From Mayfieldus sp963740555 (GTDB taxonomy: Bacteria; Actinomycetota; Thermoleophilia; Solirubrobacterales; 70-9), in NCBI GenBank assembly GCA_963740555.1, contig CAVUES010000010.1, positions 124,001 to 188,000 of the forward strand: a DNA stretch of 64,000 nt, in the 5' to 3' direction. The notes under the pieces are model-generated. The model saw only the letters and a program-made list of their open reading frames with translations. It searched no databases and was not told the DNA's origin. Every line of letters begins with the position of its first letter. Position 1 is the first letter of the stretch. Below, piece after piece: positions 1 through 8,244 of this stretch. The position numbers and the translations under genes were made by a program.

Positions 1-102
1 GGTCTTGAGTGGACGCTCACAGAGATTGGCAACAAGCGCCTCGCGGATTTGATGGCGAAGGCTGAGCCTCCGCGTCTAAGGCCTTCGAAGCGCCTGCGTT
101 AA
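1..102 (+). CDS. 3' end of an unidentified ORF (partial at the window edge)
   Basis: Frame 1 is open from the window edge to a TAA ending at 102 and gives 33 residues, ending RLRPSKRLR. The tail is basic and I do not recognise a family. It lies left of a truncated tRNA-Asp gene, on the side where an integrated element would sit, so it may belong to that element. Only the C-terminus is visible, so it could also be a chance open frame. Confidence 0.35.
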   Translation, partial: GLEWTLTEIGNKRLADLMAKAEPPRLRPSKRLR

Positions 103-122
103 ACGAGCCTTGGCGTGATGTC

Positions 123-140
123 TTGGGCACTAGTGCCCAA
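123..140. promoter_or_regulatory. Perfect 18-bp palindrome (operator or short hairpin)
   Basis: TTGGGCACTAGTGCCCAA is a perfect palindrome 20 bp after the TAA of the partial ORF. As RNA it could fold as a 7-bp stem with a CTAG loop, but no T-run follows, so a classical terminator is unlikely. A dimeric-protein binding site near the element end is the other reading. The symmetry is seen directly; the role is inferred. Confidence 0.4.
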
Positions 141-240
141 ATCGCCGATGATCGCCCGCAAACTGCAGTGATCTAGCCCGGCATTAGACGGGCGGCGGCA
201 GGTGGATCATTCCGCTTGGGAATGCGAGACTCGGCTCCGT

Positions 241-256
241 TTCGGGGTTCCCCGAA
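241..256. repeat. Short inverted repeat abutting the tRNA fragment
   Basis: TTCGGGG-TT-CCCCGAA is a 7-bp inverted repeat that ends six bases before the homology to tRNA-Asp begins. Its position at the edge of a putative attachment site fits an integrase or excisionase site, but this rests on position alone. Confidence 0.35.
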
Positions 257-261
257 CCGCT

Positions 262-304
<43 letters not shown>

Positions 305-375
305 TTCTTCAGGGACGCCGTGGTGCTACTGCCGCTGGCGCCGCAGAACGAAGAGGTGTCCAATACAGCGTCCAG

Positions 376-1302
376 CTAGCCCTGCTCGGTTACTTCCGAA
401 GTCTCGAGGTGTCCGCTTCGGTTCGACGCTCGGAGTTGGGCGGCGAGCGTTGTGCTGCCGGTGACGATCAGCAACGCAACGTTGACGGGGACGACCAGCA
501 ACGCGCCTTTGGCCTGGCTCACCTCTCCGACTCCGACCGCCACGCCCAGATATGCCGAGGCCGGGATCGTGGTCACCGATATCGCCACTCCGACCGCCGC
601 GCTGGCGCGGGTCTCGAACGAGAGCATCGCCGCCACGCCGGCGGCGGCTGCGACCATCACCGTCACGTAGTTGGTCTTCGCAAGCGAGCCCAAGCCGCCC
701 CCTCCGATCCTGAAATCGCTCGGCAGGATCGCCGTCAGGTCGAGGAACACCGCAACCACAGCGGCGACGCAGGCGACCAGCAATAGCCCGATCACAAGCG
801 TCGCGCCCGCACTGCGCGCCAGCCGGGCCCGTCGACCCACGATTCCCACGCAGGTGGCGCTGATCGGCAAGAGGTCGGGGCTCACCGCCATCGCGCCGAC
901 GATCAGGATCGAGTTGCGGGTGATGACACCGAGCGCGGCGATCACCCCGGCGACGGCCATCAAGGCGATGAATCGCCCCAGGGGACGCGATTGGGCACGG
1001 GCCTCGCCCATGACCTCGACCCAGGCGAATTCACCGCCGGAGCTGGCGGTGCGGCCGACGACGACGGGGGCGACGACCTCCCCTCGCGTGAGGACGAAGC
1101 TCTCAGTCCCGGCGCCGATCCGTTCCATGACGGCGACCACGTGGTCCGCCGCCGCGGGCATCACGTCGGCGGTCACGACGACCGACTCGGTGCCGCCGAC
1201 GGAAGGCGCGCTGACCATGCGCCGCACGCCGGCGTTCTCGGCAAGGGCCTCCGCTGCCCCTCGGGCCTTGTCGGGGCTGACCTCGAGACGTAGTTGCAGC
1301 AT
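376..1302 (-). CDS. DUF389 family membrane protein
   Basis: This 308-residue protein has a soluble N-terminal domain of about 110 residues (a ferredoxin-like fold is usual in the family) followed by five or six hydrophobic segments. The DUF389 signature GAMAVSPDLLPI lies at the second membrane helix, after RNSILIV. The family's biochemical role is not established. The ATG at 1302 is clear, and the gene is divergent from glutamate decarboxylase across a 135-bp spacer. It is the first complete gene to the right of the tRNA fragment, so probably core chromosome. Confidence 0.85.
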   Translation of the reverse strand: MLQLRLEVSPDKARGAAEALAENAGVRRMVSAPSVGGTESVVVTADVMPAAADHVVAVMERIGAGTESFVLTRGEVVAPVVVGRTASSGGEFAWVEVMGEARAQSRPLGRFIALMAVAGVIAALGVITRNSILIVGAMAVSPDLLPISATCVGIVGRRARLARSAGATLVIGLLLVACVAAVVAVFLDLTAILPSDFRIGGGGLGSLAKTNYVTVMVAAAAGVAAMLSFETRASAAVGVAISVTTIPASAYLGVAVGVGEVSQAKGALLVVPVNVALLIVTGSTTLAAQLRASNRSGHLETSEVTEQG

Positions 1303-1437
1303 CTGGGGCTAGGGGCCGACGGTGACGGCTGCACTATGGCCCCTGGCGAGGACACGATCCTCATCAAACGAAGTCGGGGAGTAGATTGGCCGCGCCGCAG
1401 TCGAGGACCGACCTATCGCCAACCGAAGGAGGCTGCC

Positions 1438-2814
1438 GTGTCCGACACCGCCCAGCCGGATCAGCCGAGGGAGACCAGCCTCGCGGAGCGCTACTTCACC
1501 CAGCCGGTCGCCGATCGACGCCTGCCCGAGCACAGCTGCGAGCCCCGCGTCGCCCTGGAGATGGTGGAGTCGGAGATGTTGCTGGATGGCGACCCGGCGA
1601 AGAACCTGGCCACCTTCGTGACCACCTGGATGGAGCCCGAGGCACGCGCGGTGATCGTCGCCAACCTGCACCGCAACTACATCGACCACGCCGAGTACCC
1701 GCGCACGGCCGAGGTCTCCCGACGCTGTGTGCGGATGCTCCACGACCTCTTCCATGGGGAGGGCGAGCCGGACTCGCCCGGGGCCGCCTGTGCAGGGTCC
1801 TCCGAGGCGGTGATGCTCGGGGCGCTGGCGATGAAATGGCGCTGGAAGGAGGCACGCGAGAAGGCCGGCAAGCCGGCGGACAAGCCAAACCTGGTCTATG
1901 GGGCCGACGTCCATGTCGTCTGGGACAAGTTCTGCCGCTACTTCGACGTCGAGCCGCGCCAGGTGAATCTGGCCAAGGGCCGCTACACGGTCGGCCCCGA
2001 GGAGCTCGAGCCGCAGATCGACGAGAACACGATCGGCGTCGTCGCCGTGGTGGGGACGACGTTCACCGGTGAGTGCGACGACGTCGCCGGGATCGACGAG
2101 ATGCTCGCCGAGCTGCGAGGCCGCGGCCTCGACGTACCGATGCACGTCGACGCCGCCAGCGGCGGCTTCGTGTTCCCTTTCTCCGATCCCGAGTTCGAGT
2201 GGGACTTCCGGCTCGAATCGGTGAAGTCGATCAACGTCTCCGGGCACAAGTTCGGCCTCGTCTACCCGGGGGTGGGCTGGCTCGTCTTCCGCGACGAGCA
2301 GCAGCTCCCCGAGGAGCTCGTCTTCTACGAGGACTACCTGGGCGAGAAGGACGCCACGTTCACCCTCAACTTCTCCGGTAGCTCCTCCCTGATCCTGGCC
2401 CAGTACTACAACTTCGTCCGCCACGGACGGCAGGGGTACGCGTCATTGGTACGGGCGATGAACGCCAACGCGGCGAGCACCGCGGAGCGGTTGGGCGCCG
2501 AGGACGCGCTGCAGCTGGTGGGTGGGAGCCCGCGTCTGCCGCTCGTGATCGCTCGCGTCCGCGACGGCGAGCAGTTCACCGAGCGCCAGCTGGTCGCCGA
2601 GCTCGCCCAGCGCCGGGCCTGGATGGTTCCCGCCTACAGCCTCCCGCCCGACAACGAGGACCAGCAGATCATCAGGATCCTGGTGAAGATCAACCAGACC
2701 CGCGAGCTGGCCGACGCGCTCGCCGACGACGTCCACGACTCGATCGCCGACCTGCGCAAGCGGGCCGCGGGAGAGAAGGTGCGTCGCCCGGTCCACACCG
2801 GGCACGGGTACTAG
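1438..2814 (+). CDS. gadB: Glutamate decarboxylase
   Basis: A 458-residue PLP-dependent group II decarboxylase converting glutamate to GABA and CO2. The start is the GTG at 1438, five bases after a strong GAAGGAGG; an upstream in-frame ATG at 1294 has no such site and would overlap the divergent gene. The PLP lysine is Lys271 in SGHKFGLVYPG, and the HVDAASGGF motif that holds the cofactor is present. Length matches the GadB family. The gene may serve acid resistance or feed GABA to the nearby 4-aminobutyrate route. The stop shares CTAG with the convergent ferritin stop, so the two 3' ends overlap by 4 bp. Confidence 0.93.
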   Translation: MSDTAQPDQPRETSLAERYFTQPVADRRLPEHSCEPRVALEMVESEMLLDGDPAKNLATFVTTWMEPEARAVIVANLHRNYIDHAEYPRTAEVSRRCVRMLHDLFHGEGEPDSPGAACAGSSEAVMLGALAMKWRWKEAREKAGKPADKPNLVYGADVHVVWDKFCRYFDVEPRQVNLAKGRYTVGPEELEPQIDENTIGVVAVVGTTFTGECDDVAGIDEMLAELRGRGLDVPMHVDAASGGFVFPFSDPEFEWDFRLESVKSINVSGHKFGLVYPGVGWLVFRDEQQLPEELVFYEDYLGEKDATFTLNFSGSSSLILAQYYNFVRHGRQGYASLVRAMNANAASTAERLGAEDALQLVGGSPRLPLVIARVRDGEQFTERQLVAELAQRRAWMVPAYSLPPDNEDQQIIRILVKINQTRELADALADDVHDSIADLRKRAAGEKVRRPVHTGHGY

Positions 2815-3341
2815 GCGCCGCCGGCAACTGGCGGGGCCGTCGGGTCGGCCCCCGCCTCGCCCGGCTGCTCGCGGGCGAGGTAGTCCTCGACCAGCGGCAG
2901 GTTGTCGCGCGAGCGCTCGACCACGTTGAGGAGGTCGGACATCAGCGCAACTTCCTCGACCTGCTCCTTGACGAACCACTGCATGAACTGCTCGGCGCGG
3001 AACTCGTCGCTCTCGCGGGCGAGCTTGAAGAGCGCGTTTATCTCCTCGCCGACGCGCTTCTCCTGCTCGAGCGACATCCGCACCGGGGAGACGGCGTCGT
3101 CGAAGCTCGTCTGCTGCGAGGTGATGTCGGGGATCCGCACCTCCTCGTCGGTGTCGATCAGGTACTGGACCATCATCATCGCGTGGTCTCGCTCCTCCAG
3201 AGCCTGGCGATAGAAGAAGGCGGCAAGGCGCGGCAGGGTCTCGCTGTCGTAGTAGACCGCCGCTCCGACGTACTGCATCGAGGCCCCGAACTCATTCGCG
3301 ATCTGGTCGTTGAGCGCCTTCGCGAATCCCTTGTCTGCCAT
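2811..3341 (-). CDS. ftn: Bacterial non-haem ferritin
   Basis: A 176-residue four-helix iron-storage protein. Ferroxidase-type residues are visible: Glu17, Tyr23, Glu49 and His52 in EERDHA, and a later Glu pair in KEQVEEV. A GGAGGTGA Shine-Dalgarno lies just before the ATG at 3341. The C-terminal tail, rich in Ala, Pro and Gly, extends past the usual helix end and may be disordered. The stop overlaps that of gadB within one CTAG. It lies 27 bp downstream of the enolase-like gene on the same strand, so co-transcription is possible. Confidence 0.92.
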   Translation of the reverse strand: MADKGFAKALNDQIANEFGASMQYVGAAVYYDSETLPRLAAFFYRQALEERDHAMMMVQYLIDTDEEVRIPDITSQQTSFDDAVSPVRMSLEQEKRVGEEINALFKLARESDEFRAEQFMQWFVKEQVEEVALMSDLLNVVERSRDNLPLVEDYLAREQPGEAGADPTAPPVAGGA

Positions 3342-3368
3342 CAGCTCACCTCCATCCTTTTTCGCACC

Positions 3369-4439
3369 CTACTCCGCCCAGCGAAACCCGGTCGGCGAGG
3401 GCGCCGGGTCCATCGGGCTGGTCGGCAGGCCATCGGGCACGGCAGGGTCGTTGTAGCCCGAGGGGGCGACGTCGTTGGAGGTGTCGGGGTGAAACAGGGA
3501 GGCGAGGTACTGGATCTGACCTCGACCCGGACCCTGCTCCCCCTGGCCGCCGCCGTAGATCGCGATGCCCTCCCGATCGCAGTGCTCGTAGATGGAGAGC
3601 AGCTCCCGCAGGGAGCCGAATCGCGACGGCTTGGAGTTGATCGCGCGCGGCTTTCGCTCCAGCGAGGTGATGTCGGCGAGCGAATGAAGTGGCGCGTCCC
3701 AGGTGACGCGGTCGGCGTGCGGCTCGAGCACCGCCCGCGTCTCGTCGTTCAGGTCGGGGTCCTCGAGCCAGGCGTCGGGGAATGCCTCGGCGACGCGGCG
3801 GTAGAGATCCGGGTCGGTCTCGACGTCGACCGGGGTGCCGGAGTACAGGCCCTTGAGGTCGAGGACGTCGACCGGCGCCAGCTCCTTGATCTCGGCGATC
3901 AGCTCGTCGTCCCAGTCGTTCTCGGGGTCGAGCTTGAAGCGCAGGGTCGGGTATTTGGCGAGGCGTTTGCGAATCGGCTCGGTCGTCGAGCGACTCTCCT
4001 CGTCGCCGAAGCTCGAGAGGCGGGTCGAGCAGACGAAGTTGAGGGGGCGGGCTTCGCGCCCGACGACCTCGTGCAGTGGCTTTGAAGCCTGGCGCAGCGC
4101 CAGGTCGAGCGCCGCGGACTCATAGGCCCAGCGCCTGTAGTGGCGAGAGGGCTCGCGGGCCGGCGGCGAGTCCTTGAACAGGTCCAGCTCACCGGCGAGC
4201 TCGCAGAACCCGCCCAGCGTCGATGCGGAGGAGAAGTCCAGCACCGGCCCCGCATCGCGATGGGCGATGTGATCGAGGACGTCGTAGACCACGTCCTCGC
4301 CGACGCCTTCCTGTCCGCCTCCGCGCAGATGGATGATCGTCGAGGGACGGGTGAAGTCGCCGTAGGTGCGGTCGCGATCTTCGAGCTCGTAGCCCTCGAT
4401 CTGGACGGGGAGCTCGGCGAGGGCGTCGAAGGTGGCCAT
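3369..4439 (-). CDS. Enolase-superfamily protein, substrate unknown
   Basis: A 356-residue protein with the shape of the enolase / mandelate racemase superfamily: an N-terminal capping region (about 1-130), then a TIM-barrel part with metal and base-like residues in RFKLDPENDWDD, AWLEDPDLN and INSKPSRFGS. The KxD and SKPS motifs resemble the barrel ends of muconate cycloisomerase-like members, but I cannot assign a substrate. It lies between the M20 hydrolase gene and ferritin. The ATG at 4439 is the only good start. Confidence 0.65.
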   Translation of the reverse strand: MATFDALAELPVQIEGYELEDRDRTYGDFTRPSTIIHLRGGGQEGVGEDVVYDVLDHIAHRDAGPVLDFSSASTLGGFCELAGELDLFKDSPPAREPSRHYRRWAYESAALDLALRQASKPLHEVVGREARPLNFVCSTRLSSFGDEESRSTTEPIRKRLAKYPTLRFKLDPENDWDDELIAEIKELAPVDVLDLKGLYSGTPVDVETDPDLYRRVAEAFPDAWLEDPDLNDETRAVLEPHADRVTWDAPLHSLADITSLERKPRAINSKPSRFGSLRELLSIYEHCDREGIAIYGGGQGEQGPGRGQIQYLASLFHPDTSNDVAPSGYNDPAVPDGLPTSPMDPAPSPTGFRWAE

Positions 4440-4513
4440 CGCCGCACCCTAGCGAGCGCCGTCGTGGGCCTTCGGCCCGATGGCCGAACTCGAGGTTATG
4501 ACCGCATGTCATT

Positions 4514-4532
4514 GAAAACCGCGAGCACGCGA
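4514..4532 (-). terminator. Possible weak intrinsic terminator after the M20 hydrolase gene
   Basis: On the minus strand the bases after the M20 stop read CGCG-TGCT-CGCG-GTTTT, a four-base-pair GC stem followed by a short T-run. It would end the minus arm of the catabolic island before the enolase-like gene. The stem is short, so the call is weak. Confidence 0.35.
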
Positions 4533-4542
4533 GCCAGGATGG

Positions 4543-5778
4543 CTAGGTTCGCCGCATCCCGCGGTCGGCGAGGTCCGCGTAGGCGCGGATCGCCAGCTCG
4601 AGGTCCTCCTCGGAGCTGTCCTCCTCGGGCGAATGGCTGACGCCGGCGATCGAGCGGACGAAGACCATCGCCGCCGGCAGCTTGCGGGCGACCTCGGCGG
4701 CGTCGTGGAGGGCGCCGCTAACCAGGACGCGGTCGGAGCCGGCGACTTCGGTGCAGGCCTCGCGCGCCATCTCGACCAGGCTGGGGTCGAACTCGATCGG
4801 CTCGATCGCCCACACCGGCTCCGCCGTGTGCGCGCAGCCGTTCTGGTCGGCGATCCGCGCTGCGGCGGCCTGCACCTCGGTCAGCATTCCGGCCAAGGAG
4901 GGCGCGTCGGCGGAGCGTAGGTCGACGACCGCCTCGGCGGCACCGGGCACCACGGTCGGCGCGCCCGGCTCCAGCGTCAGCGCGCCGACGGTTGCGACAC
5001 CCGACCGCAGCTCCCCAACGGCCGCCGCGGCCATCACCAGGCCCGCCACGGCGCGGCCGGCGTCATGGCGCGACTCCATTGGCGTCGTTCCGGCGTGCGA
5101 GGCTTGGCCCTCGAAGCGAAAGCGCCAGCGCTCGATTCCGACCGTTCCCGAGACCGCGGCGACGGCGATCCCTTCGGACTCCAGCACCGGGCCCTGCTCG
5201 ATGTGCAGCTCGAGCAGAGCGCCGAGGCGCTCGAGGCGCGAGGCGGCAAGCGGAGCCTTCCCAAGCACCACGCCGCACTCCGCGAGCACCTCGTCGATGC
5301 CGCGGCCGTCGCCGTCCCGCAGACCGGAGACCTCGTCCGCCACCAGCGTCCCCGCGGCGGCCGAGCTTCCGAACAGGCTGCGGCCGAAGCGAGCGCCCTC
5401 CTCGTCGGCCCAATCGACCAGCGCAAGGGTTCGGGGCGGACGCTGTCCGCTTTGCGCCCAGCTGCGCAGCACGCCGACCCCGGCCATTGCGCCCAGCGCC
5501 CCGTCGAGCCAGCCACCCTGCGGAACGGAGTCCAGGTGCGAGCCGACCGCCAACGCGGGCTCTGCCTCGCCCTCGAGGTAGGCCCACAGATTTCCGGCCT
5601 CGTCGATCTCGGGCTTCAGATCGAGCTCGTCCAGCAGTTCGGTCAGAAAGCCCCGCGCCTCGGCCCACTCCGGCCCCCAGCAGACACGGCGCGCCCCCTC
5701 CGGTCCCCCGGTGCGCCGGTCGAGCTCACGCAGGTCGGCGATCACGCGGGCGGCGTCGATCTGCGGCCCCACAATCAC
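4543..5778 (-). CDS. M20-family N-carbamoyl-amino-acid / allantoate-type amidohydrolase
   Basis: About 411 residues of the M20 metallopeptidase clan, hydantoinase/carbamoylase type. Metal-site motifs are GSHLDSVPQGG (His, Asp), the Asp of GGWLDGALG, DEEGARFG (Glu pair) and LELHIEQGPVLE (His). Family members remove a carbamoyl or ureido group from N-carbamoyl amino acids, beta-ureidopropionate or allantoate. Next to a decarboxylase and a deiminase that could give N-carbamoylputrescine, this enzyme may release putrescine; that substrate is inferred. Start is uncertain: GTGs at 5790, 5778 and 5772 are in frame; 5778 has a GGTGG about seven bases upstream and gives a normal length. The 5' region is a repeat also found before aconitase. 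Confidence 0.8.
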   Translation of the reverse strand: MIVGPQIDAARVIADLRELDRRTGGPEGARRVCWGPEWAEARGFLTELLDELDLKPEIDEAGNLWAYLEGEAEPALAVGSHLDSVPQGGWLDGALGAMAGVGVLRSWAQSGQRPPRTLALVDWADEEGARFGRSLFGSSAAAGTLVADEVSGLRDGDGRGIDEVLAECGVVLGKAPLAASRLERLGALLELHIEQGPVLESEGIAVAAVSGTVGIERWRFRFEGQASHAGTTPMESRHDAGRAVAGLVMAAAAVGELRSGVATVGALTLEPGAPTVVPGAAEAVVDLRSADAPSLAGMLTEVQAAAARIADQNGCAHTAEPVWAIEPIEFDPSLVEMAREACTEVAGSDRVLVSGALHDAAEVARKLPAAMVFVRSIAGVSHSPEEDSSEEDLELAIRAYADLADRGMRRT

Positions 5779-5786
5779 CAACAAAT

Positions 5787-5837
5787 CCACCAGCCTGACG
5801 CTTCGCAATCGCGAGCCTCGCTCGCTCTGCTCAGCGC
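5787..5837 (-). repeat. Copy A of a repeated 5'-leader element
   Basis: On the minus strand GCGCTGAGCAGAGCG is followed by a small hairpin (GCGAG-G-CTCGC), then GATTGCGAAGCGTCAGG and CTGGTGG. The same two blocks flank a different small hairpin immediately upstream of aconitase (20696-20744), and the GCGTCAGGCTGGT core recurs before the phosphotransferase gene (46330-46346). Here it covers the start region of the M20 hydrolase. Confidence 0.6.
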
Positions 5838-5842
5838 CATCA

Positions 5843-6712
5843 TCAATTGACCCGCTCGCGGCGTAGCGCCTGGGCCAGGCAGTGCGCGCCGCCGCCGCCG
5901 AGGGTGAATGCATCGAGCTCGGGATCGAGCAACTCCAGGCCGCGGGCCCGGATAGCCTCGTTCAGCGAGCCGGCGCCGGCCGCCGAGAGCACCCGCTCGC
6001 CGCCCAGCGACATCGCGTTGACGCCGAGGGTGAAGGCGTCGTCGGCCGGGACCGCAATCAGATCGAAGCCCATCCCTTCGAGCCACTGAACCAGGGAGGG
6101 CGAGACGACCTCGATGCAGACCGCGGCCAGCTTCTCGGCCAGCACGCAGACGAGCACGTCGATGTGAACGTATTCCTCGGGGAACCGCTCCACGCGAGCC
6201 TCCCACCCCTCCTGTTCGAACCATCGCGCCAGCTGACGCGCGGCCGGCTCCTGGGTGCGGGCTTCCCCGTTTCCGATCAGCACGCGGCCCGGCTCGACGA
6301 TCATCACGTCGCCACCTTCCAGCGCCGCGGCGGTGATCATCGCCTTGATCGGCACTCCGGTGTCCTCGCAGAAGCGAATCACCGGCGCGTACTCGCCGCG
6401 TCGCCACCACTGCTGAAGCTGGGTCACCACGGCTCCCCACGGAGTCATGACGCTGGAGTCGCGCGCGAACACCTGGTAGGCGAGCGTGGGGTCCGGCTCG
6501 AGGAAGTGGCACCTGACCCCGGCTTGCTCGAAGGCGGCGACCATCTCGTCGTACTGGCGGCGGGCCCGCTCGGGATCGAACTCGACCCCTGCTTCCAGGG
6601 TCGCCCGCGAGATCGGGCTGGTCGCCAGCCAGCGAAAGTTCTCCGGTCGGCAGAGCAGCACGTCGAGCAGCCGACCGTGCTCGGAGTCGACCCCCCAGGG
6701 CGGCTCGCCCAT
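5843..6712 (-). CDS. Amidinohydrolase of the DDAH / arginine deiminase family
   Basis: A 289-residue guanidino-group-modifying enzyme. Catalytic features are the nucleophile Cys278 in GGGGAHCLAQ near the C-terminus, the acid/base pair in EEYVHIDVLV, and EGGDVMIV. Family members hydrolyse arginine, methylated arginines or agmatine to citrulline-like ureido products. The start is the ATG at 6712, which overlaps the upstream decarboxylase stop (TGATG), so translation is coupled. Coupling to an arginine/ornithine/lysine decarboxylase suggests agmatine as substrate, giving N-carbamoylputrescine; dimethylarginine or arginine are the alternatives. The family call is firm, the substrate is not. Confidence 0.82.
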   Translation of the reverse strand: MGEPPWGVDSEHGRLLDVLLCRPENFRWLATSPISRATLEAGVEFDPERARRQYDEMVAAFEQAGVRCHFLEPDPTLAYQVFARDSSVMTPWGAVVTQLQQWWRRGEYAPVIRFCEDTGVPIKAMITAAALEGGDVMIVEPGRVLIGNGEARTQEPAARQLARWFEQEGWEARVERFPEEYVHIDVLVCVLAEKLAAVCIEVVSPSLVQWLEGMGFDLIAVPADDAFTLGVNAMSLGGERVLSAAGAGSLNEAIRARGLELLDPELDAFTLGGGGAHCLAQALRRERVN

Positions 6713-8184
6713 CAGTCCTCCCGCGCCACCCGCAGGGTGCGCAGCTCGCGGTCGACGGCGCCGCGCACATAGCCGCCGTGGGCGACGCTCTCGGCTATGA
6801 AGTCGAGCGTCTCGCGGGTCATCCGCTCGCCGGGGAGGACGTTGGGCACGCCCGGGGGATAGGCGGCAAGAGACTCGGCGGCGACCCGCCCCTCGGCCTC
6901 GTCGAAGGCGACCACGTCCTGGGGGCCGAGGAAAGCCTCGCGCGGAGTCATCGCCAGGGGCCCCCACGGTGGTGGCGGCGCGAATTCCGGATGCTCGTCG
7001 GGCGGTGAGGCGCCGATCTGATCGACCGCGTGTCGGAGCGCCGCCAGCAGCCGCTCGGCCAGCGGCTGCGCCGGCGCTCCCATTCCGAAGACCGCGACGG
7101 CGACGTTCTCGGAGGCCATCTCGAAGTTGATGTCGTCCAGCTCCCGGGCCACGGTCGCCAGCCGGTAGCCGGTGGTCCCGGTCCCGCGAACGTCGATTGC
7201 AAGCCGCAGCGGGTCCCATCCCGCGACACCGGGGCGCCCCGCCAGCCGCTCGTCGAGCACGTCGAGGCCCGGGATCGCGCGCACCTCCTCGCGAGCTCGC
7301 CTCAGGGTCGCGATCGTCTCGCCCAGCAGCTCACGACCGTGGACCGCGGCCTGGCGCCGAGCGGCGTCGAGCGAGCCCGAGAGCAGCCCGCTGGGACTGG
7401 TCGACTCGACCAGGCTTACGCAGCGGTCGACGATGTGCTCGTCGAGCAGGTCGCCGGCGCCGAAATGGAGCATCGCCGACTGACCGAGGCTGCCGACGAT
7501 CTTGTGGGTCGACGAGATCACCAGGTCGGCCCCGGCGGCGAGGGCGTCCTGCGGAAGGTCGGGGTGGAAGTGAAGGTGCGCTCCCCAGGCTTCGTCGACG
7601 ACCAGCGGCACTCCGTGCGAGTGGGCGGCTTCGGCGAGCCCTGGCAGATCGGCGCAGGCGCCGAAGTAGGTCGGCGAGACGGCGAGCGCTCCGATCGCCT
7701 CCGGCGTTTCGGACAGCGCCCGGTCCAGCGCCTCGGGCAACAGACAGTGGGCGACGCCCAACTCAGGGTCGAGCTCGGGGGCGACGAAGGTCGGGACCAG
7801 GCCGCCCGAGATGAGCCCGTCGATGACCGAGCCGTGGACGTTTCGCTGTACGACCACCGGCCTGCCGTCGTGGGCCAGCGCCATGCACGCCGCCTGGTTT
7901 CCCTGCGAGGCGCCGTTGATCAGAAACCAGGTCCGTCGTGCCCCCCAAGCCTCGGCGGCGAGGCGCTGGGCCTGCTCGAAGGGAGTGGGCCGGGGACCGA
8001 CGTCGATGCCCTCGATCAGCGCCGGGATGTCATGGGCGAGGCCCTCTTCCCCGACCAGGGCCCGCATCCCGGGATCGGCTCCGGCCCCCCCTTTGTGCCC
8101 GGGGATGTGGAAGCGGCCCGGATCGCGCGCGGCGTAGGCGAGCAGGGCATCGAGGTACGGGGTGACGTCCTGGTCCGGCATCAC
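6712..8184 (-). CDS. Orn/Lys/Arg decarboxylase (fold type I, PLP)
   Basis: A 490-residue member of the SpeA-like/LdcC-like Orn/Lys/Arg decarboxylase family of Gram-positive type. It starts with RFHIPGHKGG, typical of the family, has the cofactor Asp197 in VVDEAWGAH and the PLP lysine Lys228 in SSTHKIVGS, and keeps the C-terminal domain (AYPPGVPNVLPGE). It removes CO2 from arginine, lysine or ornithine to give agmatine, cadaverine or putrescine; sequence alone does not fix which. Its 1-bp overlap with the deiminase gene favours arginine. The start may be the first or second Met (8184 or 8181). Confidence 0.88.
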   Translation of the reverse strand: MMPDQDVTPYLDALLAYAARDPGRFHIPGHKGGAGADPGMRALVGEEGLAHDIPALIEGIDVGPRPTPFEQAQRLAAEAWGARRTWFLINGASQGNQAACMALAHDGRPVVVQRNVHGSVIDGLISGGLVPTFVAPELDPELGVAHCLLPEALDRALSETPEAIGALAVSPTYFGACADLPGLAEAAHSHGVPLVVDEAWGAHLHFHPDLPQDALAAGADLVISSTHKIVGSLGQSAMLHFGAGDLLDEHIVDRCVSLVESTSPSGLLSGSLDAARRQAAVHGRELLGETIATLRRAREEVRAIPGLDVLDERLAGRPGVAGWDPLRLAIDVRGTGTTGYRLATVARELDDINFEMASENVAVAVFGMGAPAQPLAERLLAALRHAVDQIGASPPDEHPEFAPPPPWGPLAMTPREAFLGPQDVVAFDEAEGRVAAESLAAYPPGVPNVLPGERMTRETLDFIAESVAHGGYVRGAVDRELRTLRVARED

Positions 8185-8244
8185 CCGTGAGCGCGAGGCT
8201 CAGCAAGAGAGCTTGAGGTTGGGCCGAGCGCGAGCACCAGTTGT

